DNA of 64,000 nt from Parachryseolinea silvisoli (GTDB lineage: Bacteria > Bacteroidota > Bacteroidia > Cytophagales > Cyclobacteriaceae), in the NCBI RefSeq assembly GCF_021190955.1, contig NZ_JAIOAO010000004.1, forward strand, positions 310,001 to 374,000, read 5' to 3'. Under the pieces are notes generated by a model. It was given only the letters and a program-made list of their open reading frames with translations, had not been told where the DNA came from and did no database searches. A program made the translations under genes and the position numbers. This document shows, one piece after another, positions 10,501-19,348 of the stretch. Within the stretch, counting starts at the first letter, position 1, and each line of letters starts with the position of its first letter.

Positions 10501-10722
10501 GTAGAAGGCAAAGTGCAACGCGAGGGCGAGGTGATACACGTTATCGTACAACGCTGCTTTAATATATCGGCCTTATTGCAGGGGTTAATAGCGCCGCGCG
10601 AAACAATGGAGCTCGGCCCCCGCTCGCGCGCCGACGAGACAACAGAACCCGCGGGGGTCAGCAAAGACCGGCAAGCTGTTTTACAAGGAAATATATTTCC
10701 GGAAGGGAGAAACTTCCGGTAA
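7513..10722 (+). CDS. dnaE2: Error-prone DNA polymerase III alpha subunit DnaE2
   Basis: A 1069-residue C-family DNA polymerase, the catalytic member of the ImuA-ImuB-DnaE2 translesion system. An N-terminal PHP domain begins YTELQVTTNFSFLRGASH. The palm motif PDIDVDFEHERREEV places catalytic aspartates at about 378, 380 and 382. Fingers (GQHTGGFIIT region), a helix-hairpin-helix section and a C-terminal OB-fold follow. The length is shorter than replicative DnaE (about 1160) and typical of DnaE2. The start at 7513 is backed by a strong ribosome-binding site and lies 20 bp after imuB. Known function in the family is damage-induced bypass and mutagenesis. Expression here is probably tied to the dyad at 5186-5220. 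Confidence 0.95.
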   Translation: MSYTELQVTTNFSFLRGASHPEEMVQRAAELRYTAITVTDRNTLAGIVRGHVAAKKANIRYIPACRLDLQDGPSLLAFPTTIQAYACLSGLLTTGNLRAEKGDCHLYKHDVYTQLQDCKLVVLPSPLNERFELDATFLQDVQEYREALGDVLYIAASRTYRGDDAKRLFRIDQLARKLNIPMVATNDVHYHAPERRELQDIVTCAREKCTIHTAGFRLHPNAERYLKTVDEMARLFRQYPDALQRTQEITTACTFSLDELKYHYPQELTEEGRTPQEELTHLAWKGAREIFGETIPEKVQHAIRYELAFMEQMSYATYFLTVYDIVRYARKQKILCQGRGSAANSTVCYCLGITSVDPSKFDLLFERFISSARNEPPDIDVDFEHERREEVMQYIYNKYGRHRAAIVATVTQQHHRGAIRDVGKAMGLSVDTINRLAGLIWSFREEGFDRDRIISQGLNPDEPTLRKVLELTTQFIGFPRQLGQHTGGFIITQGKLSDLCPVLNARMENRTCIEWNKDDIEALGFLKIDVLALGMLTCIRKAFVLAEKHHNLNLTLANIPQDDPEVYKMISHADTIGVFQIESRAQMSMLPRLKPQCFYDLVIEVAIVRPGPIQGDMVHPYLRRRNGEEKVEYPSEELKEILHRTMGVPLFQEQAMKIAIVAANFTPAEADELRRSMATFKAKGKVSYFREKLISGMIRKGYQQEYAERVFRQLEGFGSYGFPESHAASFALLVYVSSWLKCYYPDVFACALLNSMPMGFYQPAQLIIDARKHGVEVRSIDINHSQWDNTLEERVGKFCALRLGFRQANGLRQEDMEDLIRQRKSGYTSIHTLREVGVPQAALEALADADAFRSVGLDRRQALWEVSVKDGPKALFPGQHAREAIEEKITLPPMALSEHVVQDYAAMALSLKAHPVSFVRSSLDQLRVTPLGSLAMAKDGDIVKVAGLILVRQRPGTATGICFITLEDETGPGNLVVFQRLFDKYRKEIIQAKLLMVEGKVQREGEVIHVIVQRCFNISALLQGLIAPRETMELGPRSRADETTEPAGVSKDRQAVLQGNIFPEGRNFR

Positions 10723-10830
10723 AGGGAATATATACCTACAAAGCAAGCGTTACCCGGTGCTGGAAAAGCCGGGCGAAACATTCTTCCTCAAAAGTCTTGG
10801 TGATGTCAGACGGAATGTATATCTTCCGGT

Positions 10831-10886
10831 AGAGCCCATCATAGCATGTCTACTACTTGTTGACGTGCTGGATGGGCTCTTTTTTT
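10831..10886 (+). terminator. Intrinsic terminator after dnaE2
   Basis: AGAGCCCATC (10831-10840) pairs with GATGGGCTCT (10871-10880). The interior continues with AGCATGTC against GACGTGCT (one G-U pair), giving a long two-part stem, followed by seven T residues. It ends just before the next gene, which argues that the following start codon lies at or beyond 10897. Confidence 0.85.
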
Positions 10887-10896
10887 GTTGCGGATA

Positions 10897-12624
10897 ATGC
10901 TAACCCCTAACCTGATGAGAAAGCGTAAACAAGCTAAAGGCATTACCATCAATGCCATTGCCGGGACGTATGTTGTATTCCTGGGTCTTAATATTGAAGC
11001 CGCCGCCAGGAAAGGCTTTCGCGGATTTGCCATTCAGCGGCAGGACCATGCCGAGGATGAGCTAACGTGGGCACGCGGTATGAAAACCTTCGAAGCAACG
11101 GAACCAACGCCGGAACAGGGCGAGACTTTCTCGACGCTCAAACATCCCTGGCAGGGCTTTCAGTGGGCAGACTATAGTGCCAAGCCGGGGCATCGCTATA
11201 CATATACGGTTCATGCGATGTATGGAAAACCGGAGGCGCTCGAATCAAGGCGACAAGCAGCGGTCGAAATTACGACAGAGTCCGAGCTTGGCGGCGTACA
11301 CTCCGTATTCTTCAATCGTGGCGCTGTCGCTACGCAGGAATATGCCCGACGTTTTCTGAATAAACCTCCTGAAAAAGCCGGCCCGGGGGCTTACGAATGG
11401 CTATCAAGAGGGCTGGCGGAGTCGATCATCGCCTTTGTAGATGAAGCAAAAAAGGGTGACTCGCTACATGCTGCGATCTACGAGTTTCAATGGTCGGAGG
11501 TACTGGAGGCATTTAAACGCGCAAATTCAAGGGGCGTTAAAGTCACCGTCATTTTTGATGATGTTGAAAACTATGACAAGGAAAAGAAACCTACCGGGCC
11601 GTGGACACCTAATCGGACTCAAATTAAGGCCATGGGAATTGGAAAAATATGTTCTGGTCGCGCTAACGCGAAGCTGATGCATAACAAATTCATAGTCCAT
11701 AGTAAGGGAAAGAAACCGGTGCGGGTCTTGACGGGTTCTACCAATATCACGTTGAACGGTATCTACGGGCATTCCAATCTGGCACACATCGTAGAGGATC
11801 CAAACATCGCCATCGGGTTTAAAGCATATTGGGATCGCCTGAAAAAAGACCTGAAGATAGACAACGCTTACCGCGATGAGAATGTCGAAGCGTTTATGAT
11901 ACCAGCCAAATTTGCCCGTGGCACCTATGCAATATTTTCACCCCGAAGGACGAACCTGGACGTTCTGGATTGGTATGCGCAAATCGCAGGATCGGCTGGT
12001 GATGCGTTATTCATGACGTTTGCATTTGGCATGCATGAAAAATTTAAGAATGTATACCGGCAGCAGGATGAGATCCTTCGGATGGCACTGATGGAAAAAA
12101 CCTTTGCCTCGGGGACAGTCAAGGACCGCGATGAAAAAGATATCCGTGCTATCCGAAAGTTGCCCAACGTTGTTGTGGCTGTGGGCAATCGCATTGTCAC
12201 AAACGCCTTTGATCGTTGGCTTGATGAAATGCGTTCTGTCGACGGAAAAGGCAAGCACGTATACTGGATTCATACAAAATATATGATTGTCGATCCCTTG
12301 GGCAAAGATCCTATTGTTGTTAGTGGGAGCGCAAACTTCAGCAAGGCAAGTACCGATACGAACGATGAGAATATGTTGGTCATCAAGGGAGATAAACGTA
12401 TTGCGGATATTTATTTCGGGGAGTATATGCGGCTATACACGCACTATGCCTTTCGGGAGGCAGTGCAGCGGGCGTTGGAAAGAGAAAAAGCTGGTAACCC
12501 CTCGGATTGGAGACCGCAGTTCCTGGAGACATCAGACGATTGGATGCGACCCTATTTCACAAAAAGCGATCCATCTGCGCGTTATAGCCGTAGAATCTAT
12601 TTCGCAGGCCCGATGAGTACCTGA
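10897..12624 (+). CDS. Phospholipase D-like domain protein
   Basis: A 575-residue protein with two PLD half-sites. The first reads MHNKFIVHSKG...GSTN (HxK but no following Asp). The second, HTKYMIVDP...SGSANFS, is complete. The N-terminal ~130 residues have a fibronectin type III-like look (GFAIQRQDHAEDE..., PGHRYTYTVHAMYG). The PLD fold cleaves phosphodiesters, in phospholipids or nucleic acid; the substrate here is unknown. No signal peptide is evident, so it may be cytoplasmic or exported by another route. The ATG at 10897 is preferred because a TTG at 10885 lies in the terminator T-run; ATG 10915 is also possible. Base composition is somewhat lower in GC than dnaE2, hinting at separate acquisition. 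Confidence 0.8.
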   Translation: MLTPNLMRKRKQAKGITINAIAGTYVVFLGLNIEAAARKGFRGFAIQRQDHAEDELTWARGMKTFEATEPTPEQGETFSTLKHPWQGFQWADYSAKPGHRYTYTVHAMYGKPEALESRRQAAVEITTESELGGVHSVFFNRGAVATQEYARRFLNKPPEKAGPGAYEWLSRGLAESIIAFVDEAKKGDSLHAAIYEFQWSEVLEAFKRANSRGVKVTVIFDDVENYDKEKKPTGPWTPNRTQIKAMGIGKICSGRANAKLMHNKFIVHSKGKKPVRVLTGSTNITLNGIYGHSNLAHIVEDPNIAIGFKAYWDRLKKDLKIDNAYRDENVEAFMIPAKFARGTYAIFSPRRTNLDVLDWYAQIAGSAGDALFMTFAFGMHEKFKNVYRQQDEILRMALMEKTFASGTVKDRDEKDIRAIRKLPNVVVAVGNRIVTNAFDRWLDEMRSVDGKGKHVYWIHTKYMIVDPLGKDPIVVSGSANFSKASTDTNDENMLVIKGDKRIADIYFGEYMRLYTHYAFREAVQRALEREKAGNPSDWRPQFLETSDDWMRPYFTKSDPSARYSRRIYFAGPMST

Positions 12625-12642
12625 TTCCAATGCAAATCACCC

Positions 12643-14361
12643 TCATGCTACCGGCAGATGAAAAGAAAATGTGCTTCCTTTCCCCGGCTCGCTCTCCACC
12701 TGTACACCACCGCCCTGCGCTTCAATAAACTCTTTAGAAATAGCGAGTCCCAACCCCGTTCCCGTCGGTGTACCCGGCACCTGAAAATATTTCTCAAAGA
12801 TCCGCGCTTTATACCGGGCCTCGATGCCTGGCCCGTTGTCTTGCACCGATAGCCGCACATGATGCCCCACACGCGCTGCGCGAATCAGGATGGTACCCCG
12901 CTCAGGACTATAGCGAATGGCGTTCGTCAGAAAGTTTACCAATACCCACGTGGTCTTGTCTGCATCCGCCAGGAGGGGGGGCAGATCTGCCGCGAGCTCA
13001 TGCGCCATGTATACCGGCTTGCGCTCGGCTTGTAGCTGTACCGCTTCAGTGGCCATTTGTATGATGTCAGCCGGGGTAGTCTTGCGGATATCCAGTTTAA
13101 TATTGCCTGTCTCTACTTGTGATAGGTCTAATAGCTCATGCGTGATCTTAGACAGCCGCCAAATCTCGTCGTGTAACGTACGGGTGATGTTCGCCTGCTC
13201 GTCATTCAACGCACCCACACGCGTATCCTGTAATAACTTCACCCCCATCTGCAAAGCAGCGATCGGTGTCTTAAGCTCGTGGGACACCGTTGCAATAAAG
13301 TTAGTCTTCGCCAGATCCTGTTCTTTATAAGTCGTAACGTTCTTCAGCAAAATAACAGTGCCAATATCGACGCGTTCTTTTTCGCCGGTAGGCGAGTAGC
13401 TCACGCGCACGCTTTCTTGGGTAAAGAAGTTCTCTTTAAGCCCCACCATAGCTTTGATCAGTGTCTTCTCCGGGTTGTCGCTTGCGGCGCTTTTGATCAG
13501 GCTGCGGAACAGGTCGTTGTTCACGGCGACATCGGGCGCATAGTGGTCCAATAGCTCCTCCCGTGAAAGATTAAGGATATCAAGTGCCCGCTCGTTGGCA
13601 AAGATGATGCGGCTCTTTTCGTCAAGGCCAATGACGGGGTCGCTCACCCGGTGAATAATGGCCTCGATGCGTTTCTTCTCAAAGAGAATCCGTGCCAGGT
13701 TGCTGTGTTCGTACTCATCCAGCTTTTCAGCCATCTGGTTAAACGCTTCGGCCAGCTCTTCAAACTCGTCGCGGCGATCAAAGTGCAGCCGTTCTTCGTA
13801 ATTCTTGCCGGCAATAGACTTGATGCTATTCGTCAGCTGAATAACGGGGTTGGCGATATAGCCGGGAAAGTTTACAATAAACGTGAAGGCCGCCAGGCTA
13901 CACAACGTACAAATGATAATGAGATACGTAGAGGCGTCGTGTGCCGTCTCTTGCGTGGTCTCATTCTTTCGCACGATCGCTTTCATATTGATGTTCTCCA
14001 GCGCGAGCGATGCATGACGGATGCGCGCCACCACGCTGTCGGACAACCCGGTGTTGCGCAGTTTCTCAAAGGCAGACCGCAGGGCCAGGGTTGCTTCGCG
14101 TTCGCCGGGCTCCGTCACGTTAGTCTCTTGCAGCGTCAGGCTGGTCTCGATACTTTTCATGGCTACTGCCGGGTCCGTACGCAACTGCTCACACGCCGCG
14201 AGAATCTGGTGCGCATACTCTATCGACTCGTAGTTGTCCACCAGGATTTGCTGCGATGACCGCGCCAGGTTGTGCAGGGAATACAGGCCCAGTCCGCCAA
14301 TGGCCAGGATCAGCGCAAAGAGGAAGGTAACACCCCAGGCTACTTTGGTTTTGATGCTCAT
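12643..14361 (-). CDS. HAMP/PAS sensor histidine kinase, partner half of split KdpD
   Basis: A 572-residue membrane histidine kinase. It has a transmembrane helix near residues 7-29, a periplasmic sensor of about 115 residues, a second helix near 145-170, HAMP (about 170-240), PAS (about 250-330), HisKA with phosphoacceptor His361 in SHELKTP, and an ATPase domain with NAIRYSPE, DNGPGI and GTGLGLAISKEF. Its start overlaps the end of the KdpD sensor gene by 4 bp (14358-14361). In Bacteroidota the KdpD sensor and kinase halves are commonly separate genes, and this pair fits that. It presumably phosphorylates a KdpE-like regulator encoded elsewhere, since none is in the window. Confidence 0.92.
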   Translation of the reverse strand: MSIKTKVAWGVTFLFALILAIGGLGLYSLHNLARSSQQILVDNYESIEYAHQILAACEQLRTDPAVAMKSIETSLTLQETNVTEPGEREATLALRSAFEKLRNTGLSDSVVARIRHASLALENINMKAIVRKNETTQETAHDASTYLIIICTLCSLAAFTFIVNFPGYIANPVIQLTNSIKSIAGKNYEERLHFDRRDEFEELAEAFNQMAEKLDEYEHSNLARILFEKKRIEAIIHRVSDPVIGLDEKSRIIFANERALDILNLSREELLDHYAPDVAVNNDLFRSLIKSAASDNPEKTLIKAMVGLKENFFTQESVRVSYSPTGEKERVDIGTVILLKNVTTYKEQDLAKTNFIATVSHELKTPIAALQMGVKLLQDTRVGALNDEQANITRTLHDEIWRLSKITHELLDLSQVETGNIKLDIRKTTPADIIQMATEAVQLQAERKPVYMAHELAADLPPLLADADKTTWVLVNFLTNAIRYSPERGTILIRAARVGHHVRLSVQDNGPGIEARYKARIFEKYFQVPGTPTGTGLGLAISKEFIEAQGGGVQVESEPGKGSTFSFHLPVA

Positions 14362-15503
14362 GATAGTATGACTAAATCTATATCCGACCCCGAAAGTTTT
14401 TTGACCAGCCGGGTAAACGACGACGTACGCGTCAGAATCTTCCAGAGCCGCAGCCGGGGCATGCCCATGCAGATCGTGGTGATCTGGCGTTGCTCCGCCA
14501 CGTCGATGATAGACGATGGTATATTGTCGCTTTTTACCTGAATCACTTCCGCTCCCATTTCCGTCGCCATCTTAAAGTTGTTGATCAGGTGTCGCTGCAC
14601 CGACAGCTTGATGCGGTTTACATCTTCGGAGCTGGTCTGAACATAGAGTACACACCACTTCGAATTATAATAACTGGCCAGGCGCGCCGTCTTACGAATA
14701 ATCATCCGGGCATTGTCGGCATTGCTGCTGATACAGGCCAGAAAGCGTTCATGCCGTAGCCGTGCGTTGACAGTAACTTCCGAATCTACCTTGCGCTCGA
14801 CCTGTGAGGCTACTTCTTTCAGCGCCAGCTCGCGCAGCTGTAAGATCTTATCGGACTGGAAAAAATTGCTTAACGCGGTCTCGATCTTCGAAGCTTCATA
14901 GATCTTGCCCTCTTTCAGACGGGCGATCAGCTCGTCCGCCGTCAGGTCGATATTGACAACTTCGTCGGCCAGCTGCAATACTTTATCCGGTACACGCTCG
15001 GTGACCGCAATGCCCGTGATCGACCGCACTTCTTCGTTGATGCTTTCAATGTGCTGAATGTTTACCGCACTGATTACACTGATGCCGGCATCGAGAATTT
15101 CCAATACATCTTGCCAGCGCTTTTCATGCTTGCTACCGGGAATGTTCGTGTGCGCCAGCTCGTCGACGATGACGAGCTCAGGATGGAGGTTTAAGATAGC
15201 TTGTAGATCCATCTCGTCCAACTCCTTACCCTTATAGAAAACGGTCTTGCGCGCGATGATCGGCAGCCCATCGACCAGCACATGCGTCTCACGCCGGTTA
15301 TGCGTCTCGATATATCCGATCTGCACATCGACGCCGTTGCGCATCAGGCTATGGGCTTCTTGCAACATGCGATACGTTTTCCCGACACCGGCGCTCATGC
15401 CGATATATACTTTAAACTTGCCGCGCCGGGACTTTCGGATCAAGCCCAGGAAATGCTGAACAGATTCTTCTTTTTCGCGCATGATGGAGTCAGTAGTAGT
15501 CAC
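14358..15503 (-). CDS. kdpD: KdpD N-terminal sensor protein (KdpD + USP domains, no kinase)
   Basis: A 381-residue protein matching only the cytoplasmic N-terminal part of KdpD. The KdpD domain carries a Walker A-like GMSAGVGKTY near residues 35-45 and VDELAHTNIPGS, and a universal-stress-protein-like domain follows (about 245-370). The transmembrane, HisKA and ATPase parts of E. coli KdpD are absent and are supplied by the next, overlapping gene. In E. coli the N-terminal domain tunes KdpD to intracellular K+ and ATP. It follows the porin gene, separated by 78 bp that contain competing hairpins, so its expression may be set lower than that of the transporter genes. Confidence 0.93.
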   Translation of the reverse strand: MTTTDSIMREKEESVQHFLGLIRKSRRGKFKVYIGMSAGVGKTYRMLQEAHSLMRNGVDVQIGYIETHNRRETHVLVDGLPIIARKTVFYKGKELDEMDLQAILNLHPELVIVDELAHTNIPGSKHEKRWQDVLEILDAGISVISAVNIQHIESINEEVRSITGIAVTERVPDKVLQLADEVVNIDLTADELIARLKEGKIYEASKIETALSNFFQSDKILQLRELALKEVASQVERKVDSEVTVNARLRHERFLACISSNADNARMIIRKTARLASYYNSKWCVLYVQTSSEDVNRIKLSVQRHLINNFKMATEMGAEVIQVKSDNIPSSIIDVAEQRQITTICMGMPRLRLWKILTRTSSFTRLVKKLSGSDIDLVILS

Positions 15504-15523
15504 AGCCTTACTTTAAAATAGCA

Positions 15524-15572
15524 TAGAAGCACCCGGCATGGGGGCTTCTATAATGGTTATCCATGCCGGGTG
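15524..15572 (-). promoter_or_regulatory. Competing hairpins between porin and kdpD
   Basis: CACCCGGCATGG (15530-15541) pairs perfectly with CCATGCCGGGTG (15561-15572). Overlapping it, TAGAAGC (15524-15530) pairs with GCTTCTA (15544-15550). The two stems share bases and cannot both form. The position between porin and kdpD in a minus-strand operon suggests attenuation or differential RNA stability (inference). Confidence 0.55.
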
Positions 15573-15581
15573 TATCATACC

Positions 15582-16667
15582 CTAAAAACTTATCGCCAGC
15601 GCGGTAGTCACAAAGGTATTGTTTTTTGAAACATCGTTGCCTTCTTCGAAGATGGCGTCTTTACCGGTAAGGTGACGGGCTTCGACCCGCCACACGGCAT
15701 GGGCGTTCAGCTGATAGTCGAAGTTGGCGGAAACACCCGTAGTCTTAAAGCCGTTCGGCGTGCCCGTGGCAATGATCACCCCGTTCTCGTCCTGGTAATA
15801 TTCACCCCGCACTGCAAGCGCCAGCTTTTCGCTTAGGGCAAACCTGGCGATAATGATGGGTGAAATCCAGGAGTTGGTGGAGCTGCTCTCCGGGTTCTTT
15901 TCTTCCATACCATAGTCGAGCCCGACGGTAATACCTACTGCTTTCGATACCTGCAGGATGGCATAAAAGTTATGGAAGTACCGCATCTGGCGGGCGCTGT
16001 CAGGTTTGTCAGTACCAATAAAGCTGCTGCTGTTCAGCGTTATCTTATCAGAAGGTTTGAAGGTGATCTGTGTGCCGAAGGAGGGCAGTGAGTTACCGTC
16101 CACCCGCTGGATGCGCTGCCAGCCGTTCAGGATCAATCCTGATAGAAACCATTTGCCGTTGTCGGTGGTGTACGAAACCTTCGCACCCGCCTCGTAGTAG
16201 GGTGTATTGTCGGCCATGATGCTGCGCGTCAGCGCCCAGCAGTCTTTACCGATGGCACTCTCAAAGCCGATGTGTGAACCAAAGATACCGGCATCGATCC
16301 ATAGGTTTCGGGTAGACGACAGTTTGACACCGGCATTGGCTTCGTAGATATTCTTGAGTACGCCCGGCTCGGCTGCCAGGTTGGCGTTGGCATACGTGCC
16401 GGTCATGATGGCCAGATTGGCGCGTACGTTGTCGGTTGTATAGGCACCCCGTATAAAGCCCAGATTGACATTTACTTCGTTGTGCCGGTTGTGCGAGTAT
16501 ACGAACGATGGCTGCGTATTGTTATCGGGTTGGTTGAAATTATATAAGTAGTAGGCTTCTACGTAACCGCTTACTGTAAAGGGCGAAGGCTTGAGTGTAT
16601 CCTGTGCTTCTTGCGCCTCAGCCGCTGCGGTAATACATAGAAGGGCAATAACGAACGATTTTTTCAT
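15582..16667 (-). CDS. Outer-membrane beta-barrel porin in the kdp operon (BBP2/OmpL-like)
   Basis: A 361-residue protein with a signal peptide (MKKSFVIALLCITAAAEAQ) followed by alternating beta-strand sequence with many aromatic residues, ending in F (ALAISF), as expected of an outer-membrane barrel. It starts mature sequence with FTVSGYVEAYYLYNF, typical of the putative beta-barrel porin-2 family. It is placed between kdpC (19-bp gap) and kdpD, so it very likely serves K+ passage across the outer membrane during potassium limitation. Porins of this type beside kdp genes are common in Bacteroidota (recollection). Ion selectivity cannot be read from sequence. Confidence 0.85.
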   Translation of the reverse strand: MKKSFVIALLCITAAAEAQEAQDTLKPSPFTVSGYVEAYYLYNFNQPDNNTQPSFVYSHNRHNEVNVNLGFIRGAYTTDNVRANLAIMTGTYANANLAAEPGVLKNIYEANAGVKLSSTRNLWIDAGIFGSHIGFESAIGKDCWALTRSIMADNTPYYEAGAKVSYTTDNGKWFLSGLILNGWQRIQRVDGNSLPSFGTQITFKPSDKITLNSSSFIGTDKPDSARQMRYFHNFYAILQVSKAVGITVGLDYGMEEKNPESSSTNSWISPIIIARFALSEKLALAVRGEYYQDENGVIIATGTPNGFKTTGVSANFDYQLNAHAVWRVEARHLTGKDAIFEEGNDVSKNNTFVTTALAISF

Positions 16668-16686
16668 AGTTATGATTGTTTCAAAA

Positions 16687-17253
16687 TTATGGTTTTAGTT
16701 GATCCAGGGCAATATTCAGGCGCAGTACGTGCACGCGTGCCGGGCCAAACAGACCCAACATCGGTGATTCGGTATAGGTGTCCACCAGCGATTCGAGTAC
16801 CTGTGGTGTCACGCCCCGCACGTGTGCGATACGGGCAATCTGTACCCGCGCCGCTTGTGGCGAGATGTGTGGATCAAGACCGCTGCCGGAGGCCGTCACG
16901 AGGTCGGCGGGAATTTGTTCCTTCGTGACAGTCGGGTTATGCACCAGGAAGGTGTCGATACGCGCCGCTACTACCGCCAGGTAGTCAGGGTTACTCGGAC
17001 CCTTGTTGCTACCGGCAGAGCCTGCCGCATTATAGTCCACGGCCGATGGACGGCCCCAGAAATATTTGTCATCGGTAAACTTCTGACCGATGCGGGCGTA
17101 GCCCACAACCTTACCGTTGGTGGAGAGCGTCTCACCGCGGCCACCACCCGGGGTCAACCGGCCTACGGCAGCAATAAAGAGCGGATAAAGCACGGCCAGC
17201 ACAATGATCAGGGCCACCGTCAGCTTCAGGGATATTAACAGATTTTTTTTCAT
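16687..17253 (-). CDS. kdpC: K+-transporting ATPase subunit C
   Basis: A 188-residue KdpC with one N-terminal transmembrane segment (LLISLKLTVALIIVLAVLYPL) and a periplasmic domain containing the family hallmarks PSAVDYNAAGSAGSN and ASGSGLDPHISP. KdpC stabilises the KdpFABC complex and affects nucleotide affinity. It is 17 bp downstream of kdpB. Length is normal for the family. Confidence 0.97.
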   Translation of the reverse strand: MKKNLLISLKLTVALIIVLAVLYPLFIAAVGRLTPGGGRGETLSTNGKVVGYARIGQKFTDDKYFWGRPSAVDYNAAGSAGSNKGPSNPDYLAVVAARIDTFLVHNPTVTKEQIPADLVTASGSGLDPHISPQAARVQIARIAHVRGVTPQVLESLVDTYTESPMLGLFGPARVHVLRLNIALDQLKP

Positions 17254-17270
17254 ACCAATGTTTTTGTGCG

Positions 17271-19340
17271 TTAAATGAACACTCCCAGGACCAGGTCGAT
17301 CAACTTGATGCCGATAAAAGGCACCACGATACCACCCACGCCGTAGATCAGCAGGTTGCGGCGTAACAGCGCCGATGCGCCGATGGGCTTATACGCCACG
17401 CCCCGCAACGCCAGGGGTATCAGCAGCGGAATGATGATGGCGTTGAAAATGATCGCCGACAGGATCGCCGACTCGGGGCTCTTCAAGCTCATGATGTTTA
17501 GTGCCTGCAAGGCCGGGATCGAGGTAATGAACAACGCCGGCACGATGGCAAAATATTTCGCTACGTCGTTGGCGACCGAGAAGGTTGTCAGCGTACCACG
17601 GGTAATGAGCAGCTGCTTGCCGATCTCCACCACTTCAATCAGCTTGGTCGGATCGTTGTCCAGGTCCACCATGTTGCCGGCTTCCTTCGCGGCCTGTGTA
17701 CCGCTGTTCATCGATACGCCGACGTCGGCTTGTGCCAGGGCGGGGGCGTCGTTGGTACCGTCACCCATCATCGCGACCAGCTTACCGGAAGCCTGTTCTT
17801 TTTTAATATACTCCATCTTATCCTCGGGCTTCGCCTCGGCAATGAAGTCGTCGACACCAGCTTTTTCGGCGATATACTTTGCCGTTAGCGGATTGTCGCC
17901 CGTAACCATCACCGTTTTTACACCCATTTTACGAAGGCGCTCAAAGCGCTCGGTAATGCCGGGCTTGATCACGTCTTGCAGCTCGATAGCGCCGTATACA
18001 ATGTCGTTCTGTGCTACGACGAGCGGTGTACCGCCATTGGCAGCGATTTTCTCTACGGCCGCGTGGATATCCTCAGGCACCCGGTTACCGGCTTTCTCCA
18101 CCAGTTTGCGGATCGCATCATACGCGCCCTTGCGGATCACCCGGCCGTCGAGGTCGATGCCGGATGTACGCGTCTCGGCCGAGAACTTGATGATGCGCGC
18201 ATTCGGCACACCATAGGTCAGGTCGCTGCTGCTGCCCACCAGTGCAGGATGTTTATACCCACGCGAAGCCGCCAGCTCTACGATCGATTTACCTTCGGGC
18301 GTTTCGTCTGCCAGGGAAGCGATCGTAGCGCACTCGATCAGGTCGTCTTCGGTAATACCCTTTGCCGGGTGGAACTTCGTGGCGCGGCGGTTACCGATGG
18401 TAATAGTACCGGTCTTATCTAGCAGCAGCACGTCTATATCGCCTGCTGTCTCTACGGCCTTACCGCTTTTGGCAATCACGTTTGCGCCCAGCGCACGGTC
18501 CATACCGGCAATGCCGATAGCGGATAAGAGACCACCGATAGTGGTCGGGATCAGACACACAAAGAGTGAAATAAAGGCAGCAATAGTAATCGGTGTGCCG
18601 GCATAATCGGCATAAGGCTTCAGCGCTACACACACGATCAGAAAGATCATGGTAAAAGCCGCCAGCAGGATTGTCAGCGCGATTTCGTTCGGTGTCTTCT
18701 GACGTGAAGCGCCTTCCACCAGGGCGATCATCTTGTCGAGAAAGGTTTCGCCTGGCGCCGTCGTTACGCGCACCTGGATGCGGTCGGAGAGTACTTTTGT
18801 ACCACCCGTTACCGATGATTTGTCACCACCCGCCTCGCGGATCACAGGGGCCGACTCACCGGTAATGGCAGATTCGTCCACGGTGGCAATGCCTTCTACG
18901 ATCTCACCGTCGATCGGGATAATATCGCCGGCTTCGCAAACGAAGACGTCGCCTTTTTTCAACTGCGACGAAGCCACGACCTGGATATGGCCTGTGCCGT
19001 CGGTGATCTTTTTCGCGCGGGTCTCCTCGCGGGTTTTACGTAAGCTTTCGGCCTGCGCTTTACCGCGGGCTTCGGCCAGCCCTTCGGCAAAGTTGGCGAA
19101 GAGCACGGTGATCAGCAGGATGATAAAGATGGTAACGTTATACCACAGCGTACCTTGCGTAGCGTCGCCGGTAATCATCTGGTTCAGTACAACCGCCAGC
19201 ATGACCGCCGTACAAATCTCGACGGCAAACATCACGGGATTCTTCCACATCAGCCGCGGGTCCAGTTTGACAAACGACTGCCGCAGGGCGGTGCCGACCA
19301 ACGCCGGCTCAAATAATTTTATATTGCGTTTACGTGACAT
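17271..19340 (-). CDS. kdpB: K+-transporting P-type ATPase subunit B
   Basis: A 689-residue P1A-type ATPase, the energising subunit of KdpFABC. The phosphorylated Asp308 sits in DKTGTIT. TGES near residue 160, [22 protein letters not shown] and [18 protein letters not shown] mark the actuator, nucleotide and phosphorylation domains. Transmembrane helices fall at the expected places. The gene lies 8 bp after kdpA and 17 bp before kdpC. Confidence 0.98.
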   Translation of the reverse strand: MSRKRNIKLFEPALVGTALRQSFVKLDPRLMWKNPVMFAVEICTAVMLAVVLNQMITGDATQGTLWYNVTIFIILLITVLFANFAEGLAEARGKAQAESLRKTREETRAKKITDGTGHIQVVASSQLKKGDVFVCEAGDIIPIDGEIVEGIATVDESAITGESAPVIREAGGDKSSVTGGTKVLSDRIQVRVTTAPGETFLDKMIALVEGASRQKTPNEIALTILLAAFTMIFLIVCVALKPYADYAGTPITIAAFISLFVCLIPTTIGGLLSAIGIAGMDRALGANVIAKSGKAVETAGDIDVLLLDKTGTITIGNRRATKFHPAKGITEDDLIECATIASLADETPEGKSIVELAASRGYKHPALVGSSSDLTYGVPNARIIKFSAETRTSGIDLDGRVIRKGAYDAIRKLVEKAGNRVPEDIHAAVEKIAANGGTPLVVAQNDIVYGAIELQDVIKPGITERFERLRKMGVKTVMVTGDNPLTAKYIAEKAGVDDFIAEAKPEDKMEYIKKEQASGKLVAMMGDGTNDAPALAQADVGVSMNSGTQAAKEAGNMVDLDNDPTKLIEVVEIGKQLLITRGTLTTFSVANDVAKYFAIVPALFITSIPALQALNIMSLKSPESAILSAIIFNAIIIPLLIPLALRGVAYKPIGASALLRRNLLIYGVGGIVVPFIGIKLIDLVLGVFI

Positions 19341-19348
19341 GACTCAGG

